Of a stretch of DNA of 64,000 nucleotides, positions 9,862-18,506 are shown piece by piece. The number at the start of each line of letters is the position of its first letter. Position 1 is the first letter of the stretch. The notes beneath the pieces are model-generated. The model saw only the letters and a list, made by a program, of their open reading frames with translations, had not been told where the DNA came from and made no database searches. Both the position numbers and the translations under genes were made by a program. Source of the stretch: WLMZ01 sp963732585 (GTDB lineage: Bacteria > Actinomycetota > Acidimicrobiia > Acidimicrobiales > Ilumatobacteraceae). The DNA is taken from contig CAVSZY010000003.1 of the NCBI GenBank assembly GCA_963732585.1, forward strand, positions 1,364,001-1,428,000, given 5' to 3'.

Positions 9862-9915
9862 CGGCTTGAGGCTATCGCTGGCGTTCGGCGAGTGTGCGCA
9901 GCGCCGTGGCGCTAC

Positions 9916-11082
9916 TCACCCAAGTAGCCCGGCGTCGCGGGCCTTGTCGACATTGGCCTCATGCTGCTCGAGGGTGGCGGCGAACACGTGGTGGCCATCG
10001 GCATCGGAGACCACGTAATAGAAGTAGGCGCAGAGGGCATCGCTCGCCAGATTGCGGCACAACGGATCGCCGATCGACGGGTTCAGCGATGGGTTCAGCG
10101 CGGCATGGATCGAGGCCCGGCTGGGACTGGCGATCGGTGTCGGCGGCAACCCTGGATAGAGGTAGGTGTTATACGGGTTGTCGCTGGCTTTCAGCACGGA
10201 GAACTCGGTGCCCTCCGGCTGTCCGTAGAACAGCGTGGCGTCGATCTGTAACAGCGCGTCGACCGACAATCGGTTATAGATGACACGCGCGATCTTGCCG
10301 CGATCGTCGTCGAACTTGGCCTCACGCTCGATCAACGAAGCGACGATCAGAATCTCGTACGGAGTCAATCCAAGTTCAGCGGCACGTTTGTCGATGTCCT
10401 CTTGACGCCCAACCCGTTCCATCAGGGCGACCATGCGCGAGATCAGCTGCGCTTCCGACTCGTTGCCAGCCACCTGATAGGTGTCGGGGAACAACAGACC
10501 TTCGAGGCTGGCGATTCCGGGGGGCTGATACAACGAGCGCACGGTGCCTGCGGCCAAGGCCTGTTCGAAGCTGGCGGCGGTCAATGGCGCGAGGTCGCGC
10601 TCCACTCGGCGCCCAATCTGCGACAAGGTGTAGCCCTCGGGAAAGGTGACCTTCTTGTAGGTGGCCCCTGGTGCCGTTGCCAACACTCGCATGATGTTGC
10701 CCATGTGATCGGCTGGAAGCATCTCGTAGTAACCGGGGGTCAACTCCAGGCCGCCCTTGTCTTTGACGTAGTAGCGGAACACCCTGGCATCGCTGATGAT
10801 CCCGGCCTGATACAGCCGCTCGCTGACGGTTTCCAGGGAATCCGATTCGGTCACGGTGAAGTTGACGATCTGGCCCTCACCGACGGGATTGACGCGCTGC
10901 AGATACCACCAGCCGAGCGAACCCCCGGCCAGGACGCCAGCGATCAGCACCACGGTGAGCAGGACGACGAACCACTTGAGCACGGTTTGGCGACCGCGGA
11001 CGCGTTCAACGACCGCTGCTTCGGTGCCCTCAGCGCCATCCCAGCGGTCTTCGATCCATTCTTGGGCGACTCTGGCTCTCAT
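9916..11082 (-). CDS. mltG: Endolytic transglycosylase MltG (YceG-like)
   Basis: 388 aa inner-membrane enzyme that cleaves nascent peptidoglycan glycan strands and releases them from the membrane. One transmembrane helix at about residues 35-60 (VLKWFVVLLTVVLIAGVLAGG), then a LysM-like subdomain, then the YceG catalytic core with the general-acid Glu in LIVASLIEREAKFDDD and the substrate groove YNRLSVDALLQIDATLFYG ... YNTYLYPGLPPTPIASPS. Its ATG is in the second copy of a perfect 14-bp tandem duplication that also contains the ruvX stop; the first copy yields a 5-codon mini-ORF that ends as ATGA on this start. Confidence 0.93.
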   Translation of the reverse strand: MRARVAQEWIEDRWDGAEGTEAAVVERVRGRQTVLKWFVVLLTVVLIAGVLAGGSLGWWYLQRVNPVGEGQIVNFTVTESDSLETVSERLYQAGIISDARVFRYYVKDKGGLELTPGYYEMLPADHMGNIMRVLATAPGATYKKVTFPEGYTLSQIGRRVERDLAPLTAASFEQALAAGTVRSLYQPPGIASLEGLLFPDTYQVAGNESEAQLISRMVALMERVGRQEDIDKRAAELGLTPYEILIVASLIEREAKFDDDRGKIARVIYNRLSVDALLQIDATLFYGQPEGTEFSVLKASDNPYNTYLYPGLPPTPIASPSRASIHAALNPSLNPSIGDPLCRNLASDALCAYFYYVVSDADGHHVFAATLEQHEANVDKARDAGLLG

Positions 11083-11101
11083 CCGGCGGCTCTCATCCGG
11101 C
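11074..11101 (-). repeat. 14-bp tandem duplication at the ruvX/mltG junction, creating a mini-ORF
   Basis: Two exact copies of ggctctcatccggc abut (11074-11087 and 11088-11101). In the minus-strand reading the upstream copy carries the ruvX TGA overlapped by an ATG. That ATG opens Met-Arg-Ala-Ala-Gly-stop, and this stop overlaps the true mltG ATG, again as ATGA. Before the duplication, ruvX and mltG would have been directly coupled by ATGA. The 14-bp length shifts frame, so the first copy cannot be an N-terminal extension of MltG. Confidence 0.75.
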
Positions 11102-11509
11102 CTGTCGATCGAGCCAGGCCTGCAAAATCACTGCCGCGGCCACCTTGTCGATGACACTTCGACGTTGCGGGGCGCGCATGCCGCGCTCCAGCAAGATCGC
11201 GTCGGCAGTGGCGGTCGTGCGTCGTTCATCCCAAGTTTCGACAGGCACGCCGACAACGGTAGCCAACTGGCGGACCTCTTTGATGGCAGCCTTGGCCGCG
11301 ATGCCCATCGAACCGTTCATCGACAGCGGCAAACCAACGACGAGCAACTCCGCCTCTTCCTCGGCGACAAGGTCGCGGATCCGTTGATGATCGACGGCGA
11401 GACGGCCGCTGCGTTGGATCACGGTCAATGGACTGGCGATCGTGCCGCTGAGGTCGCTGACAGCAACGCCGATGCGTTTCGAGCCGAGATCGAGCGCCAG
11501 AACGCGCAC
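11093..11509 (-). CDS. ruvX: Putative pre-16S rRNA nuclease / Holliday junction resolvase-like RuvX (YqgF)
   Basis: 138 aa, RNase H-like fold. VRVLALDLGSKRIGVAVSDLSGTIASPL at the N-terminus carries the first catalytic Asp; VVGLPLSMNGSMG, ETWDERRTT and the C-terminal SVIDKVAAAVILQAWLD are family signatures. E. coli YqgF processes 16S rRNA 5' ends. GTG at 11509 is chosen because it immediately precedes the conserved RVLALDLG strand and lies 1 bp after the alaS stop; a 46-residue in-frame extension would lie inside alaS and is not conserved. Confidence 0.92.
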   Translation of the reverse strand: MRVLALDLGSKRIGVAVSDLSGTIASPLTVIQRSGRLAVDHQRIRDLVAEEEAELLVVGLPLSMNGSMGIAAKAAIKEVRQLATVVGVPVETWDERRTTATADAILLERGMRAPQRRSVIDKVAAAVILQAWLDRQAG

Positions 11510-11510
11510 C

Positions 11511-14126
11511 TCAGCCTGCCGATGCTCCTGCGCCAGCAGCGAGCTTGGCGAGGCGCAAGGCTTCGTCGATCCCCGCAGGGTTCTTGCCGCCAGCTGTGGC
11601 GATGTCGCCCTTGCCGCCGCTGCCGCCGCCGACCGCTTTGGCCGCATCGGTCAGCAGGTCGCTGGCATTGCCGACGAACCCGGCGCTCACCGCGGCGACG
11701 AGGGCGACGCCCCCGGTCGGGGTGTGGCCGCCGAGCACAACGGTGCTCACCGACGGTTGCTGGCGGGCGGCGATCGCCAGGTCGCGCAGATCGCCGGGTG
11801 CCAGGCCGTCGACCCGGGCGACCAACAAGCCGTCCTCGGCGGTGTTGGCCAACTCGCTGGCTTTGCCGCTCGCAGCCGCAGCACGCAGCGATTTGAGTTC
11901 GTCGTTGAGCGCCTTGGCCTCGTCGAGCTTGCGTTGGATGCCGTCGAGCAGGTCGCCAGCAGGCACGCCGACGAGACGGGCGGCATCGGCGATCGTGCGA
12001 TCGTTGCGCTGCAACAGTTCCAACGAATGTGAGCCGGTGACCGCTTCAATACGGCGCAGGTTGGAGCCGATCGAACTTTCGCTGACGACCTTGATCGTGC
12101 CGATATCCCCGAGCGCTTTGACATGGGTGCCACCGCACAGCTCGACCGAGCTACCCGCCTCCAGGACCCGAACGATGTCGCCGTACTTGTCGCCAAAGAA
12201 GGCGATCGCGCCGAGCGCTGTGGCCTCATCCTTGGTGGTTTCGTAGGCCCTGGCGACGGGGTTGGCCAGCACCTCCGCGTTGGCGATGGCCTCGATCTCG
12301 ACGATTTCCTCGGCGGTGACGGCCGAGTAGTGGCTGAAGTCAAAGCGCAAACGATCCGGACCGACCAGCGAGCCAGCTTGCTTGACGTGGGCACCGAGCA
12401 CCGCGCGCAGCGCATGGTGCAGGATGTGGGTGCCGGTGTGGTTGCGACGGATGGCGTCGCGCCGGGCAGCGTCGACGACGGCGCCGGCGTGCTGTCTTGG
12501 CAGAATCGAACCGGCCGTCAACCTGGCCAGATGGCGGCGGATGCCGGGAAGCGCGAAGGTTGTGTCGAGCACCTCGGCGCTGCCGGACTCGGTGGTGATC
12601 GTGCCGGTGTCGCCGACCTGCCCACCGGATTCGGCGTAGAACGGGGTGCGATCCAAAAAGATTTCCACCTGGTCGTCGCCGACCGCATCGACGGCCAACA
12701 CACGGCCCTCAGTCGAGGTTTGGGTGTAGCCAACGAACTCGGTTGGTCCGAAGTTCTCGCTGAACTCGCGATAGCGATCGACAACGTCTTCATCGGCCGT
12801 GGCCGTCTTGCGAGCCTGCTTGGCACGTTGGCGCTGCTCGGCCATGGCGACGTCGAACCCGTCGCGATCGATACCGATGCCGCGCTCACCGACGATCTCC
12901 TCGGTCAGTTCCAACGGAAAGCCGTAGGTGTCGTGGAGCACGAAGGCGGTGCTGCCGGCGAGGATCTTTGGCGACTTGACCAATTCGTCTTCGAGGATCG
13001 ACAGACCGTTTTTCAAGGTGTGACGGAACCGCTCTTCCTCACGGGTCAACACGTTGCTGATGAAGTCACGGTTGGCGGCGACATCCGGGTAGGCGCCGCC
13101 CATGATCTCGATCGCCGTGTCGACCAGGCCGGGCATGACCAACCTCTCGGTGCCGAGCAGGTAGGCGTGGCGCACCGCACGGCGAATGATGCGGCGCAGT
13201 ACATAGCCACGCCCTTCGTTGCTCGGAAAGACGCCGTCGTTGACCAGCATCGTGCTGCTGCGGGCATGCTCGGCAAGCACGCGCAGGCTAAAGCTGGTGC
13301 GATCCTCGTAGTCGCCGATGCGATACGACTTGCCGGTCAGCGATTGCGCCCGCTCGACCAACGGGAACATCACATCGGTTTCCCACACGCTGTCTTTGCC
13401 CTGAACGAGCGCCAGGATCCGTTCGAGGCCAGCTCCGGTGTCGATCGACGGCTTCGGCAGCGGGGTACGAGCGCCATCCTGGCCCTGGTTGAACTGCATG
13501 AAGACCAGGTTCCAGAACTCCATGAAACGGTCGCCATGGGGGTCGTTCAGCGGGCCGCCGTCTGGTCCGAAAGCTGGCCCGCGATCGATGTGCAATTCGC
13601 TGCACGGCCCGCAGGGCCCGGTCTCGCCCATCTGCCAGAAATTGTCCTTGTCGCCGAGGCGTTGGATGCGGTCCATCGGCACACCGACCTGGTCGTGCCA
13701 GATCTGTTCAGCCTCGTCGTCGCTGTCGTGGACGGTGATCCAAATCCGGTCGCCGTCGAGCCCAAAACACTCCGTCACCAGCTCCCAGCTCCACGGAATG
13801 GCATCGGTTTTGAAATAGTCACCGAAGCTGAAGTTGCCGAGCATCTCGAAGAACACCAGGTGGCGCTTTGTACGCCCGACGTCGTCGAGATCATTGTGTT
13901 TTCCGCCGGCGCGGGCACACTTCTGCGCGGTGACGGCACGTTTGAACGGCGCCACCTCGTCACCGACGAAATAGGACTTGAACGGAACCATGCCGGCAAC
14001 GGTGAACAGCACTGTCGGGTCATGCGGAATCAGGCTTGCCGAGGCCACTGGGGTATGGCCCCTGGCAGCGAAGAAATCGGTGTACGCGTCGCGGAGTTGA
14101 TTGGCGGTTGTCGGCGGCGTGGTCAT
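11511..14126 (-). CDS. alaS: Alanyl-tRNA synthetase
   Basis: 871 aa, full length. Class II catalytic domain at the N-terminus (AYTDFFAARGHTPVASASLIPHDPTVLFTVAGMVPFK, then the GKHNDLDDVGRTKRHLVFFEMLGNFSFGDYFK region). The editing domain contains NHTGTHILHHALR and the CGGTH metal site (SVELCGGTHVKALGDIG). The C-Ala domain ends in GGSGGKGDIATAGGK. Charges tRNA-Ala and clears Ser/Gly misacylation. First gene of the alaS-ruvX-mltG(-aro) unit. Confidence 0.97.
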   Translation of the reverse strand: MTTPPTTANQLRDAYTDFFAARGHTPVASASLIPHDPTVLFTVAGMVPFKSYFVGDEVAPFKRAVTAQKCARAGGKHNDLDDVGRTKRHLVFFEMLGNFSFGDYFKTDAIPWSWELVTECFGLDGDRIWITVHDSDDEAEQIWHDQVGVPMDRIQRLGDKDNFWQMGETGPCGPCSELHIDRGPAFGPDGGPLNDPHGDRFMEFWNLVFMQFNQGQDGARTPLPKPSIDTGAGLERILALVQGKDSVWETDVMFPLVERAQSLTGKSYRIGDYEDRTSFSLRVLAEHARSSTMLVNDGVFPSNEGRGYVLRRIIRRAVRHAYLLGTERLVMPGLVDTAIEIMGGAYPDVAANRDFISNVLTREEERFRHTLKNGLSILEDELVKSPKILAGSTAFVLHDTYGFPLELTEEIVGERGIGIDRDGFDVAMAEQRQRAKQARKTATADEDVVDRYREFSENFGPTEFVGYTQTSTEGRVLAVDAVGDDQVEIFLDRTPFYAESGGQVGDTGTITTESGSAEVLDTTFALPGIRRHLARLTAGSILPRQHAGAVVDAARRDAIRRNHTGTHILHHALRAVLGAHVKQAGSLVGPDRLRFDFSHYSAVTAEEIVEIEAIANAEVLANPVARAYETTKDEATALGAIAFFGDKYGDIVRVLEAGSSVELCGGTHVKALGDIGTIKVVSESSIGSNLRRIEAVTGSHSLELLQRNDRTIADAARLVGVPAGDLLDGIQRKLDEAKALNDELKSLRAAAASGKASELANTAEDGLLVARVDGLAPGDLRDLAIAARQQPSVSTVVLGGHTPTGGVALVAAVSAGFVGNASDLLTDAAKAVGGGSGGKGDIATAGGKNPAGIDEALRLAKLAAGAGASAG

Positions 14127-14214
14127 GGTCCGAGCAGCCTAGCGGCCCCGCGACCTGCTCCCGGGGTGGATATCCCCTCGGTGACCGGCGTCATCGGCCG
14201 GTACATTCAGCCGG

Positions 14215-15228
14215 ATGGAGCTACGCCTACGACCCCTGCGGGAGACCGACATCGACACCATCGTCGTCTATCGCAACATCGCCGAGGTCGCCCATTTCCA
14301 GGACTGGGATCTACCGGTGCAACGTTCGCAAGTCGCCGCCCGGCTGACCGACAGCGCCGAAAAGCCCGAAGGCCCGGTGGCAGGCGAGTGGACGACGCTG
14401 GTCATCGAAATCGACGATGGCGCTGGGCCGGTGATGGTCGGTGACGTCGCCGTTGGGCTGCATCCCACCGCCGCAGTGGCCACGATTGGCTACACCCTGC
14501 GACCCGACTATTGGGGCCGGGGCATCGCCAGCAGGGCGGTGTCGGAAATGCTCGAACGGCTGTTCACGGTGCATGGCATCACACGAGTCCAAGCCACGAT
14601 CGACCCGAACAACGTGGCCTCGGCTCGTCTGCTGGAAGGGCAAGGGTTTCGCTGGGAAGGCATGTCGCCGGCGTCGGTTGTGGTGCGCGGCGAATTGGTC
14701 GATGACGAGCGCTATGGCCTCAGCCTGGACGGTTGGCGGGCCTGGAACTCGCGGCCTCAAGGCCCGGTGGGCGCCATCGAGTTGGTCGAGATCACGCCGA
14801 GCAACCTGGAGACGGTTGAACGCCTGGCCACATTTCGCTGGCAGCGACGCTTCGTCTCGCCGATGGAGCGCAGCTTCGCCGATGCGCTTGTCCCCGAGCC
14901 GTACAACGGCGTCGCCGTGGTGCCGTGGTATCGAGCCGTGGTCGCCGATGGCGAGATTTGTGCCTTCGTGATGATGACCGAAGCCACAGCGGCGCATCCC
15001 GAGCCCTATCTGTGGCGGCTGCTGATCGACCGCAGCCATCAGCGTCGCGGCATCGGCAGCATGATCATCGAGCAGTTAACGGCCATGCTGCGCAACGATG
15101 GGCACCGATCGATGACCGTCAGCTATAGCCTCGGACCCGGTACGCCGGAACCGTTCTATCGCCGTTTCGGATTCGAGCCCACCGGCGAAATCGACGACGG
15201 CGAAACCGTCGCCCGCCTGCGGTTTTAG
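14215..15228 (+). CDS. Tandem GNAT N-acetyltransferase (two GNAT domains)
   Basis: 337 aa. The first domain (residues 1-165) is RimJ/RimL-like: MELRLRPLRETDIDTIVVYRN, then GYTLRPDYWGRGIASRAVSEMLERLF, which includes the acetyl-CoA pyrophosphate loop, then ATIDPNNVASARLLEGQGFRWEG. The second domain (about 180-337) has LWRLLIDRSHQRRGIGSMIIEQL as its acetyl-CoA loop and a C-terminal YRRFGFEPTGEIDDGE. Substrates are unknown; double GNAT proteins include small-molecule and protein acetylases. Starts 88 bp from the divergent alaS. Confidence 0.82.
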   Translation: MELRLRPLRETDIDTIVVYRNIAEVAHFQDWDLPVQRSQVAARLTDSAEKPEGPVAGEWTTLVIEIDDGAGPVMVGDVAVGLHPTAAVATIGYTLRPDYWGRGIASRAVSEMLERLFTVHGITRVQATIDPNNVASARLLEGQGFRWEGMSPASVVVRGELVDDERYGLSLDGWRAWNSRPQGPVGAIELVEITPSNLETVERLATFRWQRRFVSPMERSFADALVPEPYNGVAVVPWYRAVVADGEICAFVMMTEATAAHPEPYLWRLLIDRSHQRRGIGSMIIEQLTAMLRNDGHRSMTVSYSLGPGTPEPFYRRFGFEPTGEIDDGETVARLRF

Positions 15229-15315
15229 GCGGTTACCTGCGTAGGACGACGACCGTCGTACCACTGCCTCCTCAGCAGAGACATTGTCCTTGGCTCAGGC
15301 CTGTAGTCTCCGGAA

Positions 15316-18300
15316 GTGTCAGATTCAGAGATTACGGGACTAGCGACTGGCATTTACGAGTCTGTTATTACGGCTCGGCTCGCAGGTCTACTTGACAAGC
15401 TCGATTCGCGTGTAGTGATTCGGCGTTCGGTCCATCCGGCGGAGGTTCCAGATCGAATGGCGCTCCACTTGGGTCGCCTCGTAGAGCAGGCGCTCAGGTC
15501 CGTAGCCATCGATGAACGGGCGACACGCGGAAGCGCTGCCGTCGACGGTGTCCTCGACGCGTTGGCAAAGATTGCGCCGGAAGGCCTGAATCTCGACGGC
15601 GACCGGCTGAGCGGCGCCGTCGAGGTCCTCACTGCGATCACCTCGTTGCTTCCGGACTCCACGGCACGGACTATCGACCAGCCGCTGATCCCGCTTCTCG
15701 ACACGACTCTCTTGACCAACGCCCCAAATGAGCCACGCGTCGGGCATCAGATCGCTGCCGAGATCGGTTCTGCGCAGCGGATCGACGTCTTGATGGCCTT
15801 CATCCGACTGAGTGGGATCAATCCGCTTATAGAACGGATCCGAGATCACTGCCAAAAAGGCGGGACTATCCGTGTCTTGACAACGACCTATACTGGCTCC
15901 ACCCAGCGAGTCGCGTTAGACCGTCTGGTTGAGGCTGGCGCAACCGTGCGGGTGTCGTACGACGTCTCCACCACGCGTCTGCACGCAAAGTCGTGGCTGT
16001 TTCATCGAGAATCGGGGTTCTCGACGGCGTATATCGGCTCGTCAAATCTCACGCACTCTGCCCAGCAGGCCGGTTTGGAGTGGAACGTTCGGGCCTCGGG
16101 CGCTCGGAATCCAGACGTGATCGACAAGGTTGCCGCCGTCTTTGAGTCGTACTGGAGTAGTCAGGACTTCGTCGCTTTCGACCCGACGGAATTCGACGAA
16201 CGCACGGCACAGACCCGATCGAACGGCCCAGACGTGTATCTCAGCCCACTCGCGGTCACACCGCTTCCCTTTCAAGAGCGCCTGCTCGAGCTCCTCGCAC
16301 TTGAACGGACAAAGGCACGACATCGAAACCTGCTCGTCTCCGCCACGGGCACCGGCAAGACAGTGATGGCGGCGCTCGACTACCGCGCTTACGAATGGTC
16401 ATGGGCAGGTCCCGTCTTCTGTTCGTTGCTCATCGCCAGGAGATTCTCGATCAGAGCCAAGCGACCTTTCGACACGTGCTTCGCGATCCGGGCTTTGGCG
16501 AGCAATGGATTGGCGGCCGTCGTCCATTGGACTTCGAACACGTGTTCGCGTCGATACAAAGTCTCGCCAACGCCGACCTCGATGCGTTCGATCCCGCACA
16601 CTTTGACGTGGTCATCGTCGACGAGTTCCACCACGCCGCTGCACCCTCCTATGAGCGGCTGCTTCGCCATGTGCAACCCACGGAATTGCTCGGATTAACG
16701 GCGACGCCCGAACGCGCAGACGGGACCTCAGTGGTCGCCTGGTTCGAGGATCGTATCGCAGCCGAACTGCGGCTCTGGGACGCGATCGAACAGCATTACC
16801 TGGCACCCTTTGCCTACTACGGTATCTACGACGGATTGGATCTCACTGACGTTCCATGGCGGCGCGGTCGCGGCTACGACGTCGACGGATTGAGCACGCT
16901 CTACACCGCCAACGACGTGTGGGCCACGAACGTGCTGAAGGAACTGATTCGCCACGTCGGCGATGTCGGTGGTTCCCGATGTCTCGCATTCTGCGTGAGC
17001 GTCGACCACGCTCGCTTTATGTCGCGCGTTTTCACCCAGGCCGGTGTCAACGCAGTAGCCGTCTCGGGAGCGACTACTAAGGCGGAGAGACGCAGCGCAC
17101 TACAGAGGCTCCGTGATGGCAAGATCAACGTACTCTTCTCAGTCGACCTGTTCAACGAGGGTGTCGACGTGCCGAGCGTGGACACTCTGCTCCTCCTACG
17201 TCCGACCGACAGCCCGGTGCTGTTCCTGCAGCAGCTCGGACGCGGTCTCCGCAAGGAACAGGACAAACCCGTCTGCACTGTTCTCGACTTCGTCGGCGAG
17301 CACCGGCGTGAGTTCCGATTCGACCGCCGATTTCGCTCCTTGCTCGGTGGAAGCCGCAAAGAGCTGGCAGCCACCGTCGCGGCAGGATTCCCATATTTGC
17401 CCGCCGGTTGCCATATGGAACTCGATAGAAAAACGTCCGAGATTGTGTTGCGAAGCATCCGTACGTCGCTACCAAGCCGATGGCCGCAGAAAGTCGAAGA
17501 GCTCCGAGCGCTCGCGAACTCCACAGGCGGCGATGTGACACTCGCCGAGTTCCTCGACCACAGCGGCCTCGAACTCGAAGATGTCTATGACGGCAGGCGA
17601 TGCTGGTCCGACCTTCGCAACGCAGCTCACCTTGCGGTATTGCCAGCCGGACCGCACGAGGCAACGCTGCGTAGATCGCTTGGCCGGCTCCTTCACACCG
17701 ACGACGCCGACCGGTTGGAGGCATGGGCCGAGGTCATCGAGCCGTTCGTCCGGCCCACCCGCTCGTTGCCCAGCAAAAGCACGAGCTGCTGCTGTCGGAT
17801 GCTTGTCCACCAGTTGCTCGATCAGCTCCCGAGCAGCGTCATCAGCAGCGACACGTCGCTCGCTACCGGCATCGCTCTCGTTCGCGGCCACCCTCAGGTT
17901 TGTTCGGAGGTCGCCGAACTCGCGATGCTGCTCCGTGATCGCATCGGACATATGCATCCCGCAGGATTGGTACTGGGATCCCCTCTGGTCATCCATGCCA
18001 GGTATACCCGCCTCGAAATCCTTGCAGCGCTCGGCATCGGCGAGGGTGCCCGTAGCGGCCGGCCGTGGCGAGAGGGGGTGATGTACCTGCCCGAGGTACC
18101 CGCCGACGTGCTCGCTATCACCCTCGACAAGACCGGAGCTGGCTTCTCGCCGACGACCAGGTACCGCGACTACGCGATCAGCCCCACCTTGATTCACTGG
18201 GAGAGCCAGTCGACGACACCAGCCAATAGTCCCACTGGGCAGCGTTACCAACACCACGCAGTACAGGGATCGTCAGTACTCATGTTTGCCCGCCTCAACT

Positions 18301-18440
18301 CCGCCGACAGGGCGTTCTGGTTTCTGGGCCGCGCCACCTACGTTCGACACAGCGGTGAGCGGCCGATGGCGATCACATGGCAGCTCGAACACCCACTTCC
18401 CGGCGATCTCTTCGTCCGATTCGCTGCCGCAGTCGCATGA
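15316..18440 (+). CDS. PLD-domain SF2 helicase with C-terminal DUF3427; one-base frameshift in this sequence
   Basis: About 1041 aa when one missing base is restored. Residues 145-280 are a PLDc-like domain (RIDVLMAFIRLSG, a single HAK motif at 223-225, GSSNLT at 241-246). The SF2 helicase follows: PLPFQERLLELL Q-like motif, Walker A ATGTGKT at 343-349, DEFH box, motif III LTATPERADG, motif VI QQLGRGLRKEQD. The C-terminus matches DUF3427 (YRDYAISPTLIHWESQS ... FWFLGRATYVRHSGERPM). The frame breaks between about 16385 and 16415, just before SRLLFVAHRQEIL; one base is missing. It stands alone between core genes. PLD-helicase proteins are common in defence islands, so an anti-phage or DNA-processing role is plausible but unproven. 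The GTG start has only a weak ribosome site. Confidence 0.82.
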
Positions 18441-18506
18441 TCGCAATTGGATAACCAGGGCCCTGGTGTCGCCGCTATCGATCGCCGACGACCTCGAAAC
18501 CCTTGG

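Noticed and set aside
12123..14444. 773-codon open frame antisense to alaS
   Set aside because: It mirrors alaS in high-GC sequence, shows Arg/Gly/His-rich low-complexity translation and no domain, while alaS is fully motif-supported.
15316..18440. Assignment of the helicase to Mokosh type II defence
   Set aside because: Mokosh uses an SF1 RNA-helicase-type domain; this protein has SF2 motifs and DUF3427, so the resemblance is only the PLD-helicase pairing.
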